Source of the DNA: Candidatus Thalassarchaeaceae archaeon
Lineage (GTDB): Archaea; Thermoplasmatota; Poseidoniia; Poseidoniales; Thalassarchaeaceae
NCBI GenBank assembly: GCA_943841885.1
Contig: CALSZZ010000005.1
Coordinates: 1 to 63,765, forward strand
Direction: 5' to 3'
DNA length: 63,765 bases
Every line of letters begins with the position of its first letter. The stretch's first letter is position 1. The notes under the pieces were generated by a model. The model saw nothing but the letters and a program-made list of their open reading frames with translations, was not told the DNA's origin and did not search any database. Below, one piece after another: positions 51,017 through 59,426 of this stretch. A program made the translations under genes and the position numbers.

Positions 51017-53800
51017 ATGGGATTAATAGATAGATTTGGTAGAATTGCTGATACATATATTAGCGAAAGAGATACTCTTATTGAGGCAGAGCAAGAAAGA
51101 AGAAGAGTTTTTGTCGGACATTCTTTTTGGCCAACTGAAGTATTAAGAGACACAATAATTTTGGCAAGTATGGTTATGGTAATATGTTTTTATTCTTGGA
51201 TAGTACCACCACCATTACACAGCGCTGCAGATCCTTTTGCTCAGGCTGGATTCGTATTTCCTGATTGGTATGTTTTATTTTCATATGGATATTTGAGATG
51301 GGGCGAATATTTGCCCCAATATACAATACCTGCAGGCCCTATTGGAGATTTCTTTGGTCAACCATTCATTTATTGGAATGCAGCATGGTGGGGTGCAGCG
51401 ATTACTGGAATTCCTGTCGGAATTCTTGCATTGCCTCCATTTATCATTGGTAAAAGAGAGAAAAGAGGTGTAGAAGACCCATGGTTTGCAAGCGCTGGTG
51501 CAGCCTACTTAGCTCATGTATGGTTTATCTCAGTTTTCTCAATTAACATATTCTTAGAATTATATGCTAAAGATTTGACAAATTATTGTTTTATTGATTC
51601 GCATCAAAATTTCTTCTGTGGCCGACAGGCTCCTTGGACAGCGACAATATTCAATTCCATACCTTGGGTTCTTACTGGAATTTTCTTATTCGTAGTCCTT
51701 TATTTTGTTATAAGAAAATTCTTGCTAAGTACGATGGGAGCACGTGTTACGCCCAGAATAGGAAAACAGATAACAATTGGTACATTGATAATTACAGTTC
51801 TAATATCTACAGCCACGTGGCCAATCTATGAAGGAGGATTTTGGAATTATGGTGGCCTTGGCGCCATGGACAGTGTTTCGCAACTAGATGAGTTGAGGGA
51901 GCAGCCTGAAGATACTTTAGTTCACTATGGTAAAGGAAATGTATGGGAAGCATGGGAAGAAGATTGTTTGCCGTATTCAGAAACTAGTGGATTGAGTGTA
52001 TGGAATAGTATTGAGGGAGATGGCTATGATGAATGGTGTGTCATTACCGCATCAAATTGGATTAATTGGGGAATTTATCAACCAACAAAATACAATATAA
52101 TTGATTTTGCCGGGGTTAATGGTCATGCAGATCCTGAAACGGGTAGAAACGCAGCATTATCTCAATTTACATATCCAGGTAACCTAAATGGAATTGAAAA
52201 AACTATTACTGAATCAAGAACTTTTACTGTGGAAAATTTAGGTGTAAATAGAATTGCAACTGACGTAGGATGTAATTTTAGAACATCGACTTATGGATTA
52301 GGAGTTCATAGTCAAACTATGACATTACAAAACTCATTGGGAGAAAATGTATGGAGTATGGAAGGTAATACTTGTACTACTGAAACTATTTATTTGGATT
52401 CTGGAGCAACGTATATTTTGTATTACAGCACAACATCAAGCGGGATTAACGAATCTATTACCATGATTACGGATTTCTCTGCAACGTCTTATCAACCGCT
52501 ATTGTTGAATGATGATGGTACTGCATTAATTAGAGAAGGAAATACGAAGACTATTGAAGAAATGGGAGAAATGGCGGTTAAAAATCCTACATTTCACAAA
52601 AATCCCAAAAGTTTAGATGCAAAATTGATATATTCACTTTTCATTCCATGTTTAGGAGTAGGTGCGATGGTCTTCATGCTAATGCGTAGTATGGCAAGAG
52701 GTTATGAATGGGAAATGAATAAATGCTATGGATGTGATTTGTGTGATGATGCATGTCCAGTCAGATTATTTAATGCAGGCGACAAATTAAATATTATTTA
52801 CAATACATGGAATAATGAAGATGATGGAGTTCCCCTGTATTCTTGTCTAACGTGTAGTGCATGTACAAATGCTTGCCCACAATTAGTAGACTATGACTCA
52901 TATGTAGATATTAGAAGAAATTTGATTGTAGGTGGCCCCCCAGCTGCCGAGATACCTCATACTGTTTTACAAGCAGTATTGGCCGCTGAAGCCGATGAAG
53001 ATGAAGCATTTATTCCAACTATTGATTATCCAATCGACTCTAATGTTGGATATTATCCAGGTTGTGTAGACTACATAGATCAAGAAATGATTTTTAGCCA
53101 TGTTAATGAAGGAACAATGAATCTTGGAGAAACTACCACTGCTGCTTTCACCCTATTTGAAGAATTAGACCAAGAAGTGACATACTTAGGTAGAGATTTC
53201 TTGAAATGTTGTGGTCATGATCAAAAATGGCAAGGATTAACAGAGGTTTTTGAAAAATTGAAAACGTACAATCAAAAGAAAATAGGTGAAAGTGGCATTG
53301 ATACTTTAGTCACTTCCTGCGCAGAGTGCTTCAGAACATTTGCATTAGATTATGAATTAGAAGACATGAAAGTTATGCATACCACAGAATTCCTGACTGA
53401 AAAGGGATTTGATATGCAATTACAAACAGAAGAAGATATCACAGTAACTTATCATGATCCTTGTAGAATTGGCAGACAAATGAATATTTATGATGAACCT
53501 AGAAATCTAGTACAGTCCATAGACGGAGTTAGTCTTGTCGAGATGGAGCATAATAAAGAAGATGGATTATGCTGTGGCGTATCTAGTATGATGTCGTGTA
53601 ATGAGAACAGTAGAGGTTTGAGATTGCAACGTTTCGATGAAGTAAAAGCAACTGGTGCAGATGTAATGCTAACAACCTGCCCTAAATGTGTCAGTCATTT
53701 TGAATGCTTAAAATTTGAAGGAGACCCTAGGCATGACTTTGAAATATTAGATGTCGTAAGTTTCTTGGCAAGGCAAGTAAATGCTAAGAAAAACAATTAA
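51017..53800 (+). CDS. Cytochrome b C-terminal subunit fused to HdrC/HdrB-like iron-sulfur module
   Basis: A 927-residue chimera. Residues about 1-275 match cytochrome b6f subunit IV, with VFPDWYVLFSYG near residue 80, the PDWY form of the quinol-site PEWY motif, and several helices. Residues about 275-530 form a probable extracytoplasmic beta domain (YGLGVHSQTMTLQN). A helix near residue 540 leads to a cytoplasmic part: two [4Fe-4S] motifs, CYGCDLCDDACPV (about 568) and CLTCSACTNACPQ (about 608), then CCG-type segments YYPGCVDYI, FLKCCGHD, TSCAECF, YHDPCRI, LCCGVS and TCPKC. This second half is like HdrC-HdrB, GlpC or HmeD. I know no such fusion to subunit IV. Confidence 0.85.
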   Translation: MGLIDRFGRIADTYISERDTLIEAEQERRRVFVGHSFWPTEVLRDTIILASMVMVICFYSWIVPPPLHSAADPFAQAGFVFPDWYVLFSYGYLRWGEYLPQYTIPAGPIGDFFGQPFIYWNAAWWGAAITGIPVGILALPPFIIGKREKRGVEDPWFASAGAAYLAHVWFISVFSINIFLELYAKDLTNYCFIDSHQNFFCGRQAPWTATIFNSIPWVLTGIFLFVVLYFVIRKFLLSTMGARVTPRIGKQITIGTLIITVLISTATWPIYEGGFWNYGGLGAMDSVSQLDELREQPEDTLVHYGKGNVWEAWEEDCLPYSETSGLSVWNSIEGDGYDEWCVITASNWINWGIYQPTKYNIIDFAGVNGHADPETGRNAALSQFTYPGNLNGIEKTITESRTFTVENLGVNRIATDVGCNFRTSTYGLGVHSQTMTLQNSLGENVWSMEGNTCTTETIYLDSGATYILYYSTTSSGINESITMITDFSATSYQPLLLNDDGTALIREGNTKTIEEMGEMAVKNPTFHKNPKSLDAKLIYSLFIPCLGVGAMVFMLMRSMARGYEWEMNKCYGCDLCDDACPVRLFNAGDKLNIIYNTWNNEDDGVPLYSCLTCSACTNACPQLVDYDSYVDIRRNLIVGGPPAAEIPHTVLQAVLAAEADEDEAFIPTIDYPIDSNVGYYPGCVDYIDQEMIFSHVNEGTMNLGETTTAAFTLFEELDQEVTYLGRDFLKCCGHDQKWQGLTEVFEKLKTYNQKKIGESGIDTLVTSCAECFRTFALDYELEDMKVMHTTEFLTEKGFDMQLQTEEDITVTYHDPCRIGRQMNIYDEPRNLVQSIDGVSLVEMEHNKEDGLCCGVSSMMSCNENSRGLRLQRFDEVKATGADVMLTTCPKCVSHFECLKFEGDPRHDFEILDVVSFLARQVNAKKNN

Positions 53801-54060
53801 TTGAAAGCTAAATACGCGGAAAATAATGAAAGAATAGCATTTAAAAATATTCCTAATAACGTCATTTTAGCTACTAATGGCTTTTGATAACCTAATGCAG
53901 TTAACCACAAAAAGAAACCTATGAGCCCCCCACAAGAAAAGGAAATCCAAGCAACTTCTAAATTTAGGAAATATACCATTAGTAACCAAATTAATATCCC
54001 TTGGAATAGTCCAAGTAAAGAAAGAGAATCTTTCCACCATAAAGGGGCGGTGTCTTCCAT
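53797..54060 (-). CDS. Small membrane protein on the opposite strand
   Basis: From the ATG at 54060 (MEDTAPLWW) the protein is 87 residues with two to three helices (SLLGLFQGILIWLLMVYFL, FSCGGLIGFFLWLTAL and ILSLFSAYLAF). It is placed inside the electron-transfer cluster but reads the other way, overlapping the stop of the cytochrome-Hdr gene by 4 bases and ending the spacer before the ferredoxin gene. The longer frame up to 54213 would overlap the ferredoxin start and is not favoured. Function unknown; real gene status moderate. Confidence 0.45.
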   Translation of the reverse strand: MEDTAPLWWKDSLSLLGLFQGILIWLLMVYFLNLEVAWISFSCGGLIGFFLWLTALGYQKPLVAKMTLLGIFLNAILSLFSAYLAFN

Positions 54061-54140
54061 ATGTATCCGACTGTTGTAGAAGCAATGAAACTGACGATTA
54101 TAAAAGATGGTCTTCTCAAAGGGATATTGAGGGACGCCTG

Positions 54141-54473
54141 ATGACTGAAAAAAGCGACCTTGCTGCCAGAAGAAATATGGAACAGAAAAGGATAAGAATG
54201 ATGTTAAACGCAATGCGTTCGGAAGAAAGGGCGAAAATAAAAGGTGGCCTTGATACGGTCGCGTGGGTAAAAGAAGATTTATGCATAGGGTGTGATCAAT
54301 GCAGTATTGTTTGTGATGATGATGCTATTGAAGTTTATAGTACACCTATGAAAAGTCCCATAATGGATGTTGATAATAATAAAAAGGCGAGAGTTTTAAG
54401 AGACCCTTGCACGGGTTGTAAATTATGCGTATTAGCATGTCCAACCGATGCAATAGTTATGATTGACAGGTGA
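54141..54473 (+). CDS. 2x[4Fe-4S] ferredoxin-like protein
   Basis: 110 residues. A basic helical N terminus (about 45 residues) precedes two 4Fe-4S motifs: CIGCDQCSIVCDDDAI and CTGCKLCVLACPTDAI, separated by a 30-residue loop. The first motif lacks the usual Pro after its fourth Cys. It lies downstream of the cytochrome-Hdr fusion and may feed or drain electrons at its cytoplasmic domain, an inference from location. Start ATG at 54141. Confidence 0.82.
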   Translation: MTEKSDLAARRNMEQKRIRMMLNAMRSEERAKIKGGLDTVAWVKEDLCIGCDQCSIVCDDDAIEVYSTPMKSPIMDVDNNKKARVLRDPCTGCKLCVLACPTDAIVMIDR

Positions 54474-54478
54474 ATTAA

Positions 54479-54757
54479 ATGAATGATAAAAATCCCCTAA
54501 GATTTGGTGCAGAATTTGGCCCAAAGGGAGTAGAAAATCCTAGTGGAGTTTCGTTGTCAACCTTCAAAACTTTAGTCTGGGTATCTAATGTTGGCGGATT
54601 GATACTATTTGCTATAGGATTAGAATTGATGGTGGTTCAACAATCATTTGGGATTGGATTAACATTTCTAGTAGCAGGAGTTGTGATAGCATTGTTCCCA
54701 TCGAACTACGAAATTAAAGGGATGGAAGTAGATAATATGGGTTTGGAGAAAGTATGA
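54479..54757 (+). CDS. Small two-helix membrane protein of the cluster
   Basis: 92 residues with two helices (TLVWVSNVGGLILFAIGLEL and FGIGLTFLVAGVVIALFP). It lies 5 bases after the ferredoxin gene and its stop overlaps the ogt start (ATGA). Probably a minor subunit of the complex; no motif seen. Confidence 0.5.
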   Translation: MNDKNPLRFGAEFGPKGVENPSGVSLSTFKTLVWVSNVGGLILFAIGLELMVVQQSFGIGLTFLVAGVVIALFPSNYEIKGMEVDNMGLEKV

Positions 54758-55260
54758 TGAAGAATAAAAAAAATATTGTATTAAAAAAAAAAGGTGTTAG
54801 AAAAATTGATACACCACTTGGTTATTTATACATAATATCTACCGAAAGCGGTATAATTAAAGTTACATCTAGAGAAAATATAGAAAATAACTCAATAGGA
54901 AAACAACATCTTGATTCAGCGGAAAGATGGTTAATTTCTTATTTTAATGGTTCGGAAATTAAAAGACCTGAATTAGATTATCTTGATATGACTGAATTTC
55001 AGAAAAAAACTTTAGATCAATTAATGATAAATGTAAAGTTTGGAGAGACAATTAGTTATTCAGAATTGGCAATTTTGATAAAAAATAGATCTGCTGTAAG
55101 AGCAATTGGTACCACAATGGCAAAAAATCCATGGCCAATAATTATTCCTTGCCATAGAGTAATAAAAAAAGATAATTCCATAGGAAAATATAGCGGAATT
55201 GGAGGGATAAAAGGAAAAAGAATACTTTTAGAACATGAGGGTATTAAGGTTTTTAATTAG
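54754..55260 (+). CDS. ogt: Methylated-DNA-protein cysteine methyltransferase
   Basis: Direct repair of O6-alkylguanine. The active-site stretch WPIIIPCHRVI (PCHRV) is near residue 132, with the upstream GETISYSELA and SAVRAIGTTMAKN segments of the helix-turn-helix DNA-binding part. Length 168, normal for Ogt. Overlaps the cluster's last gene by 4 bases, so it may be read through on the same transcript, although unrelated in function. Confidence 0.93.
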   Translation: MMKNKKNIVLKKKGVRKIDTPLGYLYIISTESGIIKVTSRENIENNSIGKQHLDSAERWLISYFNGSEIKRPELDYLDMTEFQKKTLDQLMINVKFGETISYSELAILIKNRSAVRAIGTTMAKNPWPIIIPCHRVIKKDNSIGKYSGIGGIKGKRILLEHEGIKVFN

Positions 55261-57131
55261 GAATTAATTGATAAAGGCCAGGGTCCAACATCTTCTAATA
55301 AACTCATTAAATCAGCATTTTTAAAATTTATATCTCTTTCTGTCATATGCACGGAATGAAATAATCGTAACCCTATTGCCATATTTGGCTGAATTCTGAG
55401 TTGTTTTGATAATATTCCATAATCATCAATCCATTCCTTGGTATGTGGCGTTATTTCATCTATAAATGAGGATAATAGGCTAGGTGTAGTGGCTGTTCCT
55501 GCGGGCAATTTAGGCCTATTAACTACGTTTTCAGGTAATTTTGTCAATTGTGCTGCTTTCCGTAAAGCCAATTTTTCTTCATTGTCAGAAATTTTCCAAT
55601 CCAAAGGTACTTTGTAGGATTCTTGACGATGAAGATTATTCAAAAATGGTACTCTTGCTTCTAATCCAAACGCCATACTATGCCTATCGGCTAATCTCAG
55701 TTGGAAATTTGATAATTGGCCACGATCTATTTCAAATTGAAGAGTTGATAGTAAGTCTGAAAAATTATTTTCATAGAATATTTTATCATCTTGCCAAGGA
55801 TTTCCAGCCCCAGTTGCAATATCTAAATCAAGTTCAATATTATTAGTATCAAGCCTTGATTTAATTATATTATAATGTGATTCTAAGTCTTTATATCTCT
55901 GATAACCACCATGTAACTCATCGGCTCCTTGTCCACATAATCCAACAGAAACTTTTTTTGACATCTCTTTGAATAATGGTTGCCAAAATAATACAGATAT
56001 ATCCAAATCCTCGCCATGCCATGAAAAATTTGGCATCCCTTTATAGAAAATATCTTCTTCAATGATTTTAGGATTAAATTTTAAGTCTAAATGATTCGTT
56101 ACTGATTCTGAGAATAGATAGTCAGGATTATCTTCACTATCAGCAACTGTCCAACATTCAGGAGTGTGTTTATTAGTAGATATGGAAGCATCATAGGATA
56201 AAGCTGCTATCAGACTGGAGTCTAATCCTCCAGAGAGGACGATTCCAATGGGCATATCTGACATAAAACGATCTTGAATTCCATTACTCAGGGTTTTTAA
56301 AAGATTTTTAGAGCCAGAAATAGGATTCCAATCCTCATTAGGAGTTATTTTCTCTGAAGAGAATTTGCTGACACCGGTTAAAACTGCGTGACCATTTGAA
56401 TCCAAGGACCAAGTTTCAATTGACCCAGGGGCAACTTGAGTAACTCCCTCGAATAAAGTTGTATTATCTAGTGGATATTCATATGCTAAACGAGCATAAA
56501 TAGCCTTAATATCTGGTCTCCTTAAAAAATTAGGATGTTGGAAAAATGCCTTTATCTCGGATGCAAATAGTAATGTACCATCATCTAATACTGTCCTAAA
56601 AAGGGGTTTTATACCCATTGAATCCCGACTTAGTATCAATTCCTGGTTTCTAGAATCCCATAATGCGAATCCCCACATTCCGTCAAGTTTGTTTATCCAT
56701 GAATCATGAAGTGATGCTGGATTAATAGTATCATTAAAATTGGATGTAACTTTGATAGAATTTTTAAATTTACCATTTGGAGGAGGTAAGATTTCATTTT
56801 TTGATTTCATGAAATTTTTACTTAGTGCTAATATTACTTCTCCATCGCCTTTTGTTCTCCATGTGTAATTATTTATGTTTGATTTTATAGATTTATAATT
56901 ATATATTTGGCCATTTTGAATCAAAATTGAGCCATGATCAGAACCCAATGGTTGTTTAGAATTTTTTAAATCCACTATAGAAAGTCTCGCGTGACCTAAT
57001 GAAATCGAACCATTTCGTATTGATTCAGAAAATATCTCGGTACCGTCTGGGCCACGATGAGAGATTGAAGATATCATTGATTTTGCAACGGATGGTTCTG
57101 CATTGCCAAACAATCCTATAATGCCGCACAT
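55257..57131 (-). CDS. asnB: Asparagine synthase (glutamine-hydrolysing)
   Basis: Makes asparagine, or an amide on another acceptor. The N-terminal Cys follows the start (MCGIIGLFG) as in Ntn glutaminases, SHRGPDGTEIF is present, and the synthetase ATP site reads IVLSGGLDSSLIAALSY near residue 300. GQGADELHGGYQRY and LEARVPFLN also match. The chain is 624 residues. It overlaps the ogt gene by 4 bases in convergent orientation. AsnB-like enzymes also act in surface-polymer synthesis, so the acceptor is not certain. Confidence 0.92.
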   Translation of the reverse strand: MCGIIGLFGNAEPSVAKSMISSISHRGPDGTEIFSESIRNGSISLGHARLSIVDLKNSKQPLGSDHGSILIQNGQIYNYKSIKSNINNYTWRTKGDGEVILALSKNFMKSKNEILPPPNGKFKNSIKVTSNFNDTINPASLHDSWINKLDGMWGFALWDSRNQELILSRDSMGIKPLFRTVLDDGTLLFASEIKAFFQHPNFLRRPDIKAIYARLAYEYPLDNTTLFEGVTQVAPGSIETWSLDSNGHAVLTGVSKFSSEKITPNEDWNPISGSKNLLKTLSNGIQDRFMSDMPIGIVLSGGLDSSLIAALSYDASISTNKHTPECWTVADSEDNPDYLFSESVTNHLDLKFNPKIIEEDIFYKGMPNFSWHGEDLDISVLFWQPLFKEMSKKVSVGLCGQGADELHGGYQRYKDLESHYNIIKSRLDTNNIELDLDIATGAGNPWQDDKIFYENNFSDLLSTLQFEIDRGQLSNFQLRLADRHSMAFGLEARVPFLNNLHRQESYKVPLDWKISDNEEKLALRKAAQLTKLPENVVNRPKLPAGTATTPSLLSSFIDEITPHTKEWIDDYGILSKQLRIQPNMAIGLRLFHSVHMTERDINFKNADLMSLLEDVGPWPLSINS

Positions 57132-57196
57132 AAATTTAACAATATTTGGTAATAAATAAACATATGCTTATTTCAATATTACTTTATATTTATCAT

Positions 57197-57301
57197 CTAA
57201 AAAAAACGAATAAATATGATTATAGAAATAAATGATGCTAAGCCCCAAATTAATAAATATACATTTTGGGATAATTGAGGTTCATCATTCTCTGGAGCCA
57301 T
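57197..57301 (-). CDS. 34-residue single-helix membrane peptide
   Basis: A small ATG-started frame in the 222-base gap between asnB and the dolichol-kinase-like gene. It has a polar start (MAPENDEPQLSQ) and one helix (VYLLIWGLASFISIIIFI) ending in RFF, a proper type of small membrane protein. No ribosome binding site is visible. Its function is not recognised; support comes from the typical topology and from filling an otherwise empty gap on the operon strand. Confidence 0.4.
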   Translation of the reverse strand: MAPENDEPQLSQNVYLLIWGLASFISIIIFIRFF

Positions 57302-57353
57302 AGTAAACAATTAGCCGAACGTTTATTGCAATGTAAAGATGACGGATATTTAC

Positions 57354-58001
57354 CTACACGAAGGGCAATAATATCATCAATGCAGATAGAGGGAATAATA
57401 TCATTGTGGCATTATCGTCAATGTATTTGACTTGGGGAATTTCTCCAAGAACAGTCAAAGGAGCTAAAATAATGGATACAAAGAAAGGAGTTCCTAGCCA
57501 AATTGTGCACCCTATCCATATAAAATATGAACAAACTAATCCAACATTTATTGCCAATTTAATATCTTTTTTCTTTCTTTTTATCTCCCCCATTATTGGA
57601 TCGACAAATGTAAGGCCAAATATCAATGGAATTCCATATAAGCCTGATTTTATCCCACTATAATCTTGTTCTGGTAATACTAGAAAAACTAAAGAAACAG
57701 AAAAAGCCCCCCATGCCAACGCAGATATTTGAGTAGATTCATATTCTCTCTGACCGACTATTACTAAACCTAAATTTAATCTTAATGCCTCAAAACATAA
57801 AATAACAACACAAACTAAACTAACAAATTGTTGTGGAACGAGATTAAAATAAGATGCTATTTCAATACCATTGTTATAATATAAAATTGGAATCACGAAC
57901 ATTGAGATGTGAGTCAATCTTCGAAAAGCATGACCTTTTAAACCACCTACAGAATGAGATACATGATCTATAGTTAAGTTATTTTCTATTTGGTCATTCA
58001 T
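57354..58001 (-). CDS. Dolichol/phytol kinase-like membrane protein
   Basis: About seven membrane helices in 215 residues. The RRLTHISMFVI start and the YIDDNATMILFPL motif near residue 195 recall the Sec59/VTE5 lipid kinases, which carry DDNL next to the last helix. The LNLGL and GEIKRKKKD loops are also reminiscent. It would phosphorylate a polyprenol for lipid or glycan synthesis. Identification is moderate. Same strand as meaB upstream (20-base gap) and asnB downstream. Confidence 0.5.
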   Translation of the reverse strand: MNDQIENNLTIDHVSHSVGGLKGHAFRRLTHISMFVIPILYYNNGIEIASYFNLVPQQFVSLVCVVILCFEALRLNLGLVIVGQREYESTQISALAWGAFSVSLVFLVLPEQDYSGIKSGLYGIPLIFGLTFVDPIMGEIKRKKKDIKLAINVGLVCSYFIWIGCTIWLGTPFFVSIILAPLTVLGEIPQVKYIDDNATMILFPLSALMILLPFV

Positions 58002-58021
58002 TAAGACACCTCATTTTACCC

Positions 58022-58891
58022 TCATTGAATCGCATCTGCAGCCTCATCAAGTGTGATACTTCCGGCAGATAGTTGTTCAAGAAGATGATTTAGATCCGGA
58101 TGATTCAGAAGTCTAGAATCCCACATAGAGAGTAGTCTTTCTCTTTGTCTAATAATTTCTCTTTGTGATGATTTTGGACATTCTTCTATAGAGGAAAGTA
58201 AATTTTCAACACCGTCACCGTTTAACGCAGAAACAAGATGTGTACTAATGGAGGAATCATGATTTAGTGTTAATGAAGAATTTAAGGAGTTGAAGGCTGA
58301 TTTTGAGGAGCTGATATCTGATTTGTTAACTACAACTATGTCTGCTAGTTCTAAAATACCTGCTTTTTCAGCTTGTATTATATCCCCTCTATCTGGTCCT
58401 TCTACTAACAATATACGATCTGCAAATGCGACTATTCTTGTTTGTGACTGGCCTGAACCAACAGTTTCAATTATTATTCTTGTCCATCCAGAAGCACATA
58501 AAACATTAACCATATGACCAATAAATAATGATAATCCTCCTGGATGATTACGGGAGGCTATAGATCTTATGAATATTGAGTTAGATGATTTGTCACCCTG
58601 CATTCTTATTCGATCTGCCAAAAGTGCCCCACCAGATTTTGGAGATGAAGGGTCAACCGCTAAAACTGCGATTTTTTCGCCTCTTTTTATCCATTCAGAT
58701 ATTAGATTACCAATTAAGGTAGATTTGCCTGCTCCAGGAGGGCCCGTAACACCTAAAGTCCAAGGATTCTGTGCTTCCATGATTGGTACAAAACCAGATT
58801 CTATCCTTGTAAGTATTTTTGCTAAGCTTCTCCTATCTCCACTTAGTGCTAGATCTAATTGATTAGAATCTGTAATCAATCCCAATGCCAC
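58022..58891 (-). CDS. meaB: Methylmalonyl-CoA mutase-associated GTPase MeaB
   Basis: G-protein chaperone that protects and reloads methylmalonyl-CoA mutase. Visible: the P-loop GVTGPPGAGKSTLIGNL near residue 50, VLAVDPSSPKSGGALLADRIRM, IRSIASRNHPGGLS and IIIETVGSGQSQTRI. VVVNKSD supplies the base specificity. Its start overlaps the end of the mutase B12-subunit gene by 16 bases, which fits their joint role. Length 289 (family about 310-330). Confidence 0.94.
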   Translation of the reverse strand: MALGLITDSNQLDLALSGDRRSLAKILTRIESGFVPIMEAQNPWTLGVTGPPGAGKSTLIGNLISEWIKRGEKIAVLAVDPSSPKSGGALLADRIRMQGDKSSNSIFIRSIASRNHPGGLSLFIGHMVNVLCASGWTRIIIETVGSGQSQTRIVAFADRILLVEGPDRGDIIQAEKAGILELADIVVVNKSDISSSKSAFNSLNSSLTLNHDSSISTHLVSALNGDGVENLLSSIEECPKSSQREIIRQRERLLSMWDSRLLNHPDLNHLLEQLSAGSITLDEAADAIQ

Positions 58892-59313
58892 CCATTATCT
58901 TCTCCAACTCCTGTTGGTTCTCCTCGTTTTTGTCTTTCAGAAATTTCGATTAAGAAATTTATAATAGATTCTGAATGAGTTCCAGGGCCAAATATTGCTC
59001 TTACTCCTGAAGCATGCAAAGAATCATGATCTTTTTCAGGAATAATACCTCCTGCAAATACCACAACCTCAGATAATCCTGCCGTTCTCATTTTATCGCA
59101 AATTTTTGGTATTAGTACTTCATGTGCTCCAGAAAGGGAAGATATTCCCAAGGCAGATGCATCTTCATCAATTAGAATATTTATAATTTGTTCTGGAGTC
59201 TTACGAATACCTGTATAAATTACCTCATGGCCTCCATCTCTGAGAACTCTAGTTATTACCTTCGCACCTCTATCATGCCCATCTAGCCCGGGTTTAGCTA
59301 TGACTACACGCAT
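58876..59313 (-). CDS. mcmA2: Methylmalonyl-CoA mutase, B12-binding (small) subunit
   Basis: The 145-residue cobalamin-binding subunit of the split archaeal-type mutase. Begins with MRVVIAKPGLDGHDRGAKVI and contains the lower-ligand His of DGHDRG, LGISSLSGAH and FAGGIIPEKD. The large catalytic subunit is not in this window. The following gene is meaB. Confidence 0.94.
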   Translation of the reverse strand: MRVVIAKPGLDGHDRGAKVITRVLRDGGHEVIYTGIRKTPEQIINILIDEDASALGISSLSGAHEVLIPKICDKMRTAGLSEVVVFAGGIIPEKDHDSLHASGVRAIFGPGTHSESIINFLIEISERQKRGEPTGVGEDNGWHWD

Positions 59314-59426
59314 CTCTATCCTTTCCGGCGAAGTCGTTATCTATTTTCAAACAACCGCAGGATGATAAATTTTTACAAAGTTAGTAGGAATGCTCATGTG
59401 CGTCCCTACTCAATCAACGTTCAGAC

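Noticed and set aside
59384-59412. AGTAGG/CCTACT inverted repeat upstream of pccB
   Set aside because: Only six pairs with a long loop; expected by chance in AT-rich DNA of this length.
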